23,424 nucleotides of DNA from a virus, in IMG/VR virus record IMGVR_UViG_3300028045_000105, positions 1-23,424 of that record; one strand, written 5' to 3'. Shown piece by piece: positions 14,770 to 21,506 of this stretch. The position numbers and the translations under genes were made by a program. The first letter of the stretch is position 1. Each line of letters opens with the position of its first letter. The notes under the pieces were generated by a model that searched no databases, was not told the origin of the DNA, and saw only the letters and a program-made list of their open reading frames with translations.

Positions 14770-17454
14770 CGCTTTCGCTCCGGCCTTGATGAATGGTTCA
14801 GATTCCGTGATCGACACGGCGGTGGTGGCTGTTCCGGATCCTGTCCCCGAGACCGTCACGAGCAGCCCGATGACCATCGACGAAGTAGCGGCGGCGGAAC
14901 CGACTGGAGCGAGGCGCAGGGATGCCGACCTCGAGACCGCTGACGAAGCCAGGCCGCTCGCTGCGACTGTCACTGACAAATTACGGGTGACCGTGGCGGT
15001 CGCCGCCGCTGTTCCAGATCCAGCAGATGCCGCCGATAGGGTCGCCTCTTGCCCGGTCGAGATGCTGATGGTGGCGGTCCCGGCTGCTGCTGCTGCTGCG
15101 AGCAGTGTGGCCGCTCGAGTGGCTGCGCCTGTGGCGGTAGCGAGTCCTGTGGCGGTCGCTGACAGCGTGACCTGGCTGGTGGACTCGAGGGCGGCGGTCG
15201 AGGTTCCCGAGCCTGTGGCGGCGATGGCGAGCGTGACATCAGTGGTCGTGGATATCGCAGCGGTCGATGCCCCTGATCCTGTGGCTGTCGCCGACAGCGT
15301 GCGAGTCGTAGCGGCTGCAATGGCGGCGGTCGATCCCGCTGCGCCTGTGGCTGTCACCGCCAATGTGACATCAGTGGTCGTGGATATCGCAGCGGTCGAT
15401 GCCCCTGATCCTGTGGCGGATGCGGTCAGTCCTCGATCAGCAGTGGATGCGATGGATGTAGCCGTCGAACCGGATCCAGTGGAGGCGGCGAGGAGCGAGG
15501 CGGAGCGGGCCAGGATTGTCGTGGCGATCGATGCGCCTGTGGCGGCTGCGGCGAGCGGGACATCCGTGGTCGTGACGATGGCGGCGGTCGACGATCCAGA
15601 GCCTGTGGCATTAGCGGCCAGGGCGACATCGGTGGATGCCGTAATCGATACAGTCGATGATCCCGCTCCCGTGGCGGTGGCGGCCAGGGTTCGATCCGCA
15701 ATGGCTGCGATGGCCGTGGTCGACGATCCCGAACCTGCTGCGGCTGCGGCGAGTGTGACATCGGTGGTCGTAACGATGGCGGCGCTGGTAGCTCCGGAGC
15801 CTGTGGCGACTGCTGCAAGCGTTCGAGGTTGTCCGGCGGCGATGGCAGTGGTCGACGATCCCGAACCTGTGACAGCGCAAGCCAGGGCGACATCGGTGGA
15901 GGCGGCGATGGCCGTGGTCGAGGATCCTGCACCTGTGGCAGCGATGGCGAGCGTGACATCCGTGGTGGTGACGATGGCGGTGGTCGAGGATCCTGCACCT
16001 GTGGCAGTCGCTGCGAGGGCAACATCTGCGGCGGCGGCGATAGCGGTAGTCGAGGATGCCGAGCCTGTGGCTGTAGCGGCGAGCGTGACATCCGCAGCGG
16101 CTGCGATGGCCGTGGTCGAGGATCCCGAACCTGTGGCACTGGCGGCCAGTGCGACATCCGCAGTGGCGGCGATGGATACGGTCGATTCGCCCGAACCCGT
16201 GGCGGATGCGGCGAGATCCTGAACTGCCGAGGCCGTGTGCGCCACCGTAGCGCCGCCGGAGCCTGTGGCCTGACCCGATACACTCACGGATTGCGCTGCT
16301 GTCAGGGCGGCAGTGGTGGCCCCGGATCCAGTGGCTTCGGAAGCGATTGCCCTGTCCTGCACGGCTGCGATGGCAGTGGTCGAGGAGGCCGAGCCAGTGG
16401 CGGTGGCGGCCAGGGTGACCGTGGTGGCGGCGGCGAGGGCGGCAGTCGATTCCCCTGCACCTGCGGCGGCGGCGGCCAGGGTGACAGTGGTGGCGGCGGC
16501 GATCGCCGTGGTCGAGGTTGCTGCGCCCGTGGCTGTAGCGGCGAGCGTGACATCCGCAGCGGCTGCGATGGCCGTGGTCGAGGATCCTGCGCCAGTGGCG
16601 GTGGCGGCCAGGGTTCGATTGGTTCCCGTCGATGCTTCCTTAAGGGCGATCCATAACGCCGCCATTCGGTCATTGCTGCCAGTGCCATCGTGTGCCCAGG
16701 TCAATGCGGTATTGTCTATCGCAGTATCGGCTGCGGAGAAATTCGCAAACTCCTGATAAACGGATGAGATGGATGCCCTGTTACCAATCAGATTGTCAAC
16801 GAGCGAACCGTTTTCATGGAGACACTGTGACCATCCCGATGGCCGGGTAGCCATTGTATCCCAGTCGTTTACGAAGGCGTGGCCATACGCTAAGACGCTG
16901 ACGGCTCCATCGTAGATCGTTGATGACCAGTTTGTGGAACTGGCTCCGGTGCCCCATACGATCTGGTCGCTGCCGTCGATGAAGTTTGCGGTGTCGTTGG
17001 CGACTGCCATCCCTGTTACGAGTGCAGTGGTGTCGATACCAGTGCTACCCCGGAGCAAGTAGGCATACATGCTGATTCGGTCGTTGCCGCCATTTTGGAA
17101 GGTGACACCGATCTGGACTTCGCCTGACCCATTCAACTCTGTTGAAGTGATCGGGAGATAATAGAGGTACAGGTATCTGCGATTCTGCGGCTTATAAACG
17201 CCATCGACTGGATCACCATTATCATCGACGGCTCCGCCGGGTAGCGGTACACCAGTGGGATCGCTGGCTGATGCATTGCTATCTGTCGTCACGATAATCG
17301 TTCCTGCCTCAGCAGGTCTTCCTCCACGGTTTGACCCGAACAAGACCAGCAGATCTCCCGCAGTTGCGGCCCGGATTAACGCTGGCAGCGTGTTCGTTCT
17401 CAGAGAATGGAATGGAACATCCCCGGCGGCAGGAGCGATGATCGAGATTGCCAT
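14455..17454 (-). CDS. Neck/capsid fibre with about 28 Ala-Thr-Gly-Ser repeats and C-terminal connector domain
   Basis: This is a 999-residue protein with ATG 17454 overlapping the LamG gene stop as TGATG. Residues 1-275 form a beta-rich globular head (GDLLVLFGSNRGG, YLYLYYLPITSTELNGSGEV) of the kind found in phage display proteins. Residues about 281-883 are about 28 tandem copies of a 22-residue unit with consensus near LAATATGSGSSTTAIAA, then two variable residues and DV. Residues 896-999 repeat the FII-like connector fold (EAITYYPGGDLAAG). No catalytic motif is visible. I infer an extended fibre tethered at the head-tail junction by its C-terminus. An internal ATG at 14769 could also give the connector domain alone. 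Repeats with this Ala/Gly/Thr/Ser bias occur in other phage proteins, but the fusion is unusual to me. Confidence 0.8.
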   Translation of the reverse strand: MAISIIAPAAGDVPFHSLRTNTLPALIRAATAGDLLVLFGSNRGGRPAEAGTIIVTTDSNASASDPTGVPLPGGAVDDNGDPVDGVYKPQNRRYLYLYYLPITSTELNGSGEVQIGVTFQNGGNDRISMYAYLLRGSTGIDTTALVTGMAVANDTANFIDGSDQIVWGTGASSTNWSSTIYDGAVSVLAYGHAFVNDWDTMATRPSGWSQCLHENGSLVDNLIGNRASISSVYQEFANFSAADTAIDNTALTWAHDGTGSNDRMAALWIALKEASTGTNRTLAATATGAGSSTTAIAAAADVTLAATATGAATSTTAIAAATTVTLAAAAAGAGESTAALAAATTVTLAATATGSASSTTAIAAVQDRAIASEATGSGATTAALTAAQSVSVSGQATGSGGATVAHTASAVQDLAASATGSGESTVSIAATADVALAASATGSGSSTTAIAAAADVTLAATATGSASSTTAIAAAADVALAATATGAGSSTTAIVTTTDVTLAIAATGAGSSTTAIAASTDVALACAVTGSGSSTTAIAAGQPRTLAAVATGSGATSAAIVTTTDVTLAAAAAGSGSSTTAIAAIADRTLAATATGAGSSTVSITASTDVALAANATGSGSSTAAIVTTTDVPLAAAATGASIATTILARSASLLAASTGSGSTATSIASTADRGLTASATGSGASTAAISTTTDVTLAVTATGAAGSTAAIAAATTRTLSATATGSGASTAAISTTTDVTLAIAATGSGTSTAALESTSQVTLSATATGLATATGAATRAATLLAAAAAAGTATISISTGQEATLSAASAGSGTAAATATVTRNLSVTVAASGLASSAVSRSASLRLAPVGSAAATSSMVIGLLVTVSGTGSGTATTAVSITESEPFIKAGAKAMMAIEVLTEAITYYPGGDLAAGKSIRAIVQRTEPEIIAYTMEAGSLTVDVELWIVTDAVLGVSTVNAGQDLADIVVTDGKAAERVRVVEIIDHDPGMVHLLAVR
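14806..16614 (-). repeat. Tandem 66-bp coding repeats, about 28 copies
   Basis: The DNA encoding residues 281-883 of the fibre protein is a tandem array with a 66-base period. Units are diverged but some stretches are identical: about 53 bases at 15233 recur 132 bases later at 15365. The protein pattern IVTTTDV recurs every third unit near 15558, 15756 and 15957 (about 198 bases). Units toward the C-terminus are shorter and more degenerate. The array can change copy number by recombination or slippage in multiples of 66 without breaking the frame. Confidence 0.93.
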
Positions 17455-18524
17455 CAGTATGTGATTTCTAGTTCAATGGTGATGGTCCCGGCCTTGTATG
17501 CGTGAGCGACGAAGATGTCCACCGATCCGCTGATGGCCCCGGAAGAAGGAGTCACCCAAGATGTGAAGGTGTCGGCAATAGCACTGTCGAGATTGATGTC
17601 GGATGTGAATGCCTTTGATTTCGACACTCGTGGATCAGTCGAGACATATGGATGCCCTGTCGGCAAACTGGATTCAATGCCCATCGAATGGGCCAGCCAC
17701 CCCTCGATCTTCTGCCGTTGCGAGGTACTCCACACCCTGTCAGCGATGATGATCCGAGAGATCGAATGCGAGTCAGTGTTCCATGAGTCGTTCTTCCGCT
17801 CTGCACACAGGTAGTCGAATGAGATGTTGTTGTTCGGTGCGCCGCTGATTGATTCCGATGTGCCGTCAATCCACAGCAGAACAGCATCGGATGTGGACTT
17901 CGTGAGCGTCACGATTTCACCATTCCCGACAGCGGTGCTTGAGCGGGCGGAATCTTGAAGGTCATCCCGGATCCTGAATCCTCCGGCTTGATTCCCTAGT
18001 CGAGTGCATTTGGTTCCAGATCCAGAATCGCCGCCAATGATGGGGCCATTCGATGAACTGAATCCATCGACGGCAATGGCAACCGAGAACGGATCACCGC
18101 TGGCAAAGTCGAGAGGATCGCCGAGGGCAACTCGGTCTTCATCGGCTGCTCTGAATTGAACTGCAGGATACCCGGTGATGTTCGCCCCAGCATCTTCCCA
18201 CACTGGAGTTGCTCCTGAAGGTGCAGTGCCGTCATTCCCTTCGCCGGAGGAGTCCTGCCAGAACGAGAACGCTGTACCGTCTGCGAGACCTTTGATGGAA
18301 GCAGCATCGTAGTCGGCGACGACTCCCATCGTCGGGATGTACTTACTATCCTTGGATGACGCAGCGTCGATGTTGAAGGCGAAATACCCGGCAGCCACGG
18401 ACTTCTTCGCTCGTACCTTGCTGATTGTCGTAGACGGACCGAAACCCATTCGAGCCGCCGGACTCATCCCACCTTCGGCGATAGAATCACCCGGAAGTAT
18501 GATGGAGATTGTACGCCGTGCCAT
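17454..18524 (-). CDS. LamG-like (concanavalin fold) virion display protein
   Basis: This is a 356-residue protein from ATG 18524, with AGGTGG five bases upstream. Residues about 68-285 fit a LamG/concanavalin-like beta-sandwich: YDAASIKG, FWQDSSGEGNDG, a Pro-Ala-Val-Gln-Phe strand, and the typical ending with EGWLAHSMGI followed by LPTGHPY at 274-293. Such domains bind carbohydrates or glycoproteins, and this ending is frequent in environmental bacteria and their phages. No glycosidase residues can be pointed to. The N-terminal about 60 residues may anchor it to the capsid or neck. It lies between a small beta protein and the repeat fibre, downstream of the major capsid gene. Confidence 0.72.
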   Translation of the reverse strand: MARRTISIILPGDSIAEGGMSPAARMGFGPSTTISKVRAKKSVAAGYFAFNIDAASSKDSKYIPTMGVVADYDAASIKGLADGTAFSFWQDSSGEGNDGTAPSGATPVWEDAGANITGYPAVQFRAADEDRVALGDPLDFASGDPFSVAIAVDGFSSSNGPIIGGDSGSGTKCTRLGNQAGGFRIRDDLQDSARSSTAVGNGEIVTLTKSTSDAVLLWIDGTSESISGAPNNNISFDYLCAERKNDSWNTDSHSISRIIIADRVWSTSQRQKIEGWLAHSMGIESSLPTGHPYVSTDPRVSKSKAFTSDINLDSAIADTFTSWVTPSSGAISGSVDIFVAHAYKAGTITIELEITY

Positions 18525-18546
18525 GTCGCCACCTAACTATAATCGA

Positions 18547-18579
18547 GGGCCGCTCCATCGACATTGGATGAAGCGACCC
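18547..18579 (-). promoter_or_regulatory. Strong intergenic RNA hairpin without U-tract
   Basis: In the 81-base gap between the 168-residue protein gene and the LamG gene, the minus-strand transcript can form a 13-bp stem. Right arm 18567-18579 pairs with left arm 18547-18559 (two G-U pairs), with a 7-base loop at 18560-18566. The following bases are mixed A/U, not a U-run, so it is not a classic terminator. Possible roles are partial termination, RNase processing or 3' protection of the capsid part of the mRNA. It is in the only sizeable gap of the operon. Confidence 0.7.
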
Positions 18580-18605
18580 CCGGAAGCACGAAGATGGATG
18601 GCTAG

Positions 18606-19112
18606 TTACTTCAGCGTAATGTCAATGTCTGCTGCTGCGATCGTTACCGTGTCGCCGTTCGTCACTGGCTTCGCAACGGTCAGCGCCCCGTACATGAACA
18701 TCGTATTACTGACAACTGGCGGGCCAGCGGAATATCCGCTTCCAAAGTGAAGACCGAAGTGGGTGATGTTGCTCGACCCGTTCCAATCCCCCGTGGCTGT
18801 CCATGAGATCTGTGCGCTGTTCGACATCACTGTGCCGAGTGCAGTATCGGTCGAGGTGGATTCCGTCCCGGCGGTGAATGCCACGAGTTTCCTCGAGTAC
18901 CCGGTGCCGCTCGTCGACACCTCATTGGTCAGCACTCCATTCTCGCCTGGCGATGCGGTGTGATGCAGGGAGATGTACACGCCCTGGTTCGCTCCGCCAG
19001 TATCGGATGGAGTGAATGCCGTGGATCCACCGAACCCATCAGCCTTGAGCGTTACGCCCTTCAGCACATAGGACAGGAGTTGGACCTCGCCCTCATTCGT
19101 GAACTGAGACAA
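18606..19112 (-). CDS. Virion structural protein, probable decoration or adhesin subunit
   Basis: This is a 168-residue all-beta protein. The start is TTG 19112, supported by an AGGGGGTGA Shine-Dalgarno six bases upstream; no suitable ATG exists nearby. It resembles a phage structural type seen in many genomes, with an N-terminal helix (GEVQLLSYVLKG), a VYISLHHTASPGENGV strand-loop, and the pattern NEVSTSGTGYSRKLV, in which a Gly-Tyr-x-Arg motif follows an asymmetric Gly/Thr loop. It lies 12 bases after the major capsid gene, so it is likely produced in quantity and placed on the capsid or neck. The family's precise role is not known to me. Confidence 0.65.
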   Translation of the reverse strand: MSQFTNEGEVQLLSYVLKGVTLKADGFGGSTAFTPSDTGGANQGVYISLHHTASPGENGVLTNEVSTSGTGYSRKLVAFTAGTESTSTDTALGTVMSNSAQISWTATGDWNGSSNITHFGLHFGSGYSAGPPVVSNTMFMYGALTVAKPVTNGDTVTIAAADIDITLK

Positions 19113-19124
19113 CGATCACCCCCT

Positions 19125-20045
19125 TTATGCGAATGTGTTTTTCACTGCGTACTGCCACACGCCGTTACCGACAGCGCACGATTTGCTGATCCCGTACTGG
19201 TGTGCATCGTTCTGGAATGCGAAGTCGGAACCCTCCGCCAGGGCTTCGATCTGCGGTGCGTTCTCCTCCTGGAGGATGTACGGCTTGATCGAGGAATCGC
19301 TGCGGTAAGCGTAGTAGGTCGAGGATCCTGCGAGGCGTGGATTGACAGCCAGGCGCATCTGATATCCCGACAGGTTCGCCACGCTGTTCGTGCGTGTTCC
19401 GCCACCATCGGTGATGATCTGATCATTCAATGCCCGCTGTGCCACGCCGTACAGGCCAGTCGGCACCACCACGGTCAGCGCCTCGAGTCCGTCATTCATC
19501 GGCTCGCCTCCGGCATCTTTGAATCCCAGCATCGCCTCGAGAGTACCGAAGATGGATGACTCAAATTCTGCGGTGGTCGGCGCTGCTGGCGAGGCTGCCG
19601 CTGGTGCCAGGGCGTTGTCATTCGACGCTACCCCATCATGGTTCAAGCCATAGAAGGCCACCCCATCATAGGTGTCGGAGTTCGCCACGATGGTGTCGGT
19701 CAGGAGTTTCGCCCAGTGCTGTTGACTGCGTGCGGCGAGTTCGTTGATGCGCAATTGAATCTGACCAGTGGAGTCCCTGCGGAGTTCCGCACGGCTCACC
19801 TCGAGGCTCGCCTCGAAGCGCTGATTGCGGACAACCTGAGAACGCACATCCAGGCGATTCGCCTGGCGGCCACCCAACCATTCCCGCATGGCTGGCAGTT
19901 CGGCCAACCATCGATAGGTCTCGGATTCTTGGTCTGAAGAAATCGACATTCCGATGTCAGAAACCCATGCTGGCGGCTGCGCCTCCTCGAGGGCCAGAAA
20001 CAGGCGACCGATGATCGATCGTGAAGAGAGATCTGCGAGTCCCAT
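19125..20045 (-). CDS. Major capsid protein, Mu gpT-like
   Basis: This is a 306-residue protein from ATG 20045, with a GGGG eight bases upstream. It matches the Mu gpT major head subunit pattern: WLAELPAMREWLGGRQ, then VRNQRFEASLEVSRAELRRDSTGQ, a helix with ARSQQHWAKLLTD, and FYGLNHDG. A central domain includes MNDGLEALTVVVPTGLYG and the C-terminal part IEALAEGSDFAFQNDAHQYG. It would form the HK97-fold shell lattice. No N-terminal delta domain is attached; the scaffold is carried by the protease gene instead. Its partner genes (portal, tail) are lambda-like, so the head is mosaic. Confidence 0.88.
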   Translation of the reverse strand: MGLADLSSRSIIGRLFLALEEAQPPAWVSDIGMSISSDQESETYRWLAELPAMREWLGGRQANRLDVRSQVVRNQRFEASLEVSRAELRRDSTGQIQLRINELAARSQQHWAKLLTDTIVANSDTYDGVAFYGLNHDGVASNDNALAPAAASPAAPTTAEFESSIFGTLEAMLGFKDAGGEPMNDGLEALTVVVPTGLYGVAQRALNDQIITDGGGTRTNSVANLSGYQMRLAVNPRLAGSSTYYAYRSDSSIKPYILQEENAPQIEALAEGSDFAFQNDAHQYGISKSCAVGNGVWQYAVKNTFA

Positions 20046-20055
20046 GAATAACCCC

Positions 20056-20487
20056 TTACGCTAATGATCTCAGGCTAGCAGCCTGGAAGTGGACGATGAC
20101 CACAGCGGTGGATGCTGTTTCGCTTTCAATTCGATGGACACGGCCCACGGCCAGCCCACCCGTTGACACATCATCGAATGTGTTGTTGTCAGATGCGTAC
20201 ACGGTATCGCCGACATCAACGGATGCGGCGATGGCCATCGTCAACTTGATCGCACCCTGCGCTCTGACATGAGCGTGAGTGGCTCCATCCGCCTGGACCG
20301 CTTTGGTCATGGCGAAACCTGCGAAGGTGTCGGTGTTCACGAATGTTCCGGCGGTGTTCGTGGTCGCTCCGAGCGTCACCACTTGGCCCTCGTAGATCGT
20401 AGCGCTGGCGGTCAGCGCATGATCGTTGAAGACTGGCTCCACTCCCGACTCGAACGCCCTAGCGACATCCTTGGTTGCTGCTGCCAT
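20056..20487 (-). CDS. Capsid decoration/cement protein (DUF2190-like)
   Basis: This is a 143-residue protein; ATG 20487 overlaps the protease stop as TGATG. The sequence is beta-rich and follows the DUF2190 / capsid cement pattern: ATIYEGQVVTLGATT, a middle region with AQGAIKLTMAIAASVDVGDTVYAS and GGLAVGRVHRI, ending in a final beta strand (ASTAVVIVHFQA). These proteins bind the capsid surface after expansion and stabilise it, and often precede the major capsid gene as here. It occupies the place of lambda gpD. Confidence 0.75.
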   Translation of the reverse strand: MAAATKDVARAFESGVEPVFNDHALTASATIYEGQVVTLGATTNTAGTFVNTDTFAGFAMTKAVQADGATHAHVRAQGAIKLTMAIAASVDVGDTVYASDNNTFDDVSTGGLAVGRVHRIESETASTAVVIVHFQAASLRSLA

Positions 20488-20924
20488 CAGTTGGCCTTCC
20501 CACGGACGATGCGCCCGTTCTCGATTGCTTTGGTGTAGGCTTCCCAGACCTCAAAAGTGCCGAACTCTGCGGAGAGTTCAGTATCAGCCTCGAAGGTGGA
20601 TCGAGGATCCGATGGGCTGGCATCAAGCGGGCCGACTGGCTCCGGCGTGCTACTCAACTTGTGGGCGAGGCGCTCCTCGATCCCTTCTTTAACATCTGCC
20701 ATCAGTCTTTTGACTCCCTCTTCCTGGGTGACTCCCTGCTCGACGATCTCCGTCACGATGGACAGTTGATCCGGCAGACAGTGCCCGATGATGCCGTTGA
20801 CTCGCTCCCGCTCCCTGCGGATGCCGTCCTCGACTCCTGAGTCATACCGCTCGGCGAACTGTTCATCAGTAGCGCTCTCATCCTGGTCAGAAACTGCTGG
20901 CGCTTCCGGCTTCTCAGGTTCCAT
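20487..20924 (-). CDS. Nested scaffolding protein from internal start
   Basis: Within the protease gene, ATG 20924 is preceded at six bases by GAGGAG, one of the best Shine-Dalgarno sites in the window. It starts exactly at the boundary between the protease domain and the acidic helical C-terminus. The 145-residue product begins EPEKPEAPAVSDQDE and contains helices such as GVEDGIRRERERVNG. This mirrors lambda C/Nu3, where the scaffold is made alone from an internal start inside the protease gene. The signal is seen directly; use in vivo is inference from the precedent. Confidence 0.7.
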   Translation of the reverse strand: MEPEKPEAPAVSDQDESATDEQFAERYDSGVEDGIRRERERVNGIIGHCLPDQLSIVTEIVEQGVTQEEGVKRLMADVKEGIEERLAHKLSSTPEPVGPLDASPSDPRSTFEADTELSAEFGTFEVWEAYTKAIENGRIVRGKAN

Positions 20925-21506
20925 GATTTTCTCCTCTTTTGGCGCAGCCGTGAAGACTGCATTGATTTTGATTTCTGACAGGGATGCCGCTCCGGTGTTC
21001 TCGTCGGCTCCGAGGCTGGTGAATGTCACCTCCCGGAGAGATGCCTGGCGGAACACATGGGCTGGCCCGTGAATCTCTCGACCATTCACCGTGGAACTTT
21101 CGCCCTCCTCCAGACGCTCGATCGACTTCGGCGGGACATACACGCTGGCTTGCCACGGAAATCCGGAAGCCATCATGCTCTGCACTTCCAGGCCATCTTT
21201 TGTGTCCAGGAATGTACCCTCGGCCACCAGGCCATCGTCCGTCACTTCAATCTTAAAGGTATGCCCCACGATCCGCTGCGGGTCGTGGTCACGCAGGGCG
21301 GGCTTGCGTTGTCTGCCGATCTTCAAGCCATCAAAATCGATGGCGAAGTTGCCCCAATGCGGATGGTTCTCAATGACATCACCCGAGTTCGCAACCATCC
21401 GAAACTGCGCTCGATCTTTCTCATCGCTGCGTAGATCGAAGGTGGAATGCTCTGGATCCACAATCATCAATGCTGACCTCGGCACGGTCATCTCGTCATT
21501 CGTCAT
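20487..21506 (-). CDS. Prohead protease with C-terminal scaffold
   Basis: This is a 339-residue protein from ATG 21506, overlapping the portal gene by 11 bases. Residues about 10-190 look like a herpesvirus/HK97-fold (S78/Mu gpI type) maturation protease. His74 in LRDHDPQ, Ser121 in FPWQASVYV and Glu159 in LREVTF have the order and spacing expected of the catalytic residues, and SLGADENTG follows, as in related phage proteases. Residues about 195-339 are acidic and helical and resemble the scaffold tail of Mu gpI. The protease would cut scaffold and itself during prohead maturation. Catalytic assignment is by pattern, not by alignment to a structure. Confidence 0.82.
   Translation of the reverse strand: MTNDEMTVPRSALMIVDPEHSTFDLRSDEKDRAQFRMVANSGDVIENHPHWGNFAIDFDGLKIGRQRKPALRDHDPQRIVGHTFKIEVTDDGLVAEGTFLDTKDGLEVQSMMASGFPWQASVYVPPKSIERLEEGESSTVNGREIHGPAHVFRQASLREVTFTSLGADENTGAASLSEIKINAVFTAAPKEEKIMEPEKPEAPAVSDQDESATDEQFAERYDSGVEDGIRRERERVNGIIGHCLPDQLSIVTEIVEQGVTQEEGVKRLMADVKEGIEERLAHKLSSTPEPVGPLDASPSDPRSTFEADTELSAEFGTFEVWEAYTKAIENGRIVRGKAN
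20931..20937 (-). promoter_or_regulatory. Shine-Dalgarno of nested scaffold
   Basis: AGAGGAG on the minus strand lies 6 bases before ATG 20924, inside the protease gene. Confidence 0.7.

Noticed and set aside
14735-16222. A long plus-strand open frame (495 codons) opposite the repeat gene
   Set aside because: It mirrors the 66-base repeats of the minus-strand fibre gene; GC-rich periodic sequence keeps the opposite frame open. No start signal, family resemblance or operon context supports it.
14806-16614. Tandem repeats as a CRISPR array
   Set aside because: The units are contiguous 66-base coding repeats in frame, diverged, with no unique spacers and no cas genes.
20988-21040. Missing catalytic Ser in the protease because EVTF replaces the EVSF-like motif
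   Set aside because: By order and spacing the nucleophile is better placed at Ser121 in FPWQASV, with the EVTF segment supplying Glu159, so the active site looks intact.
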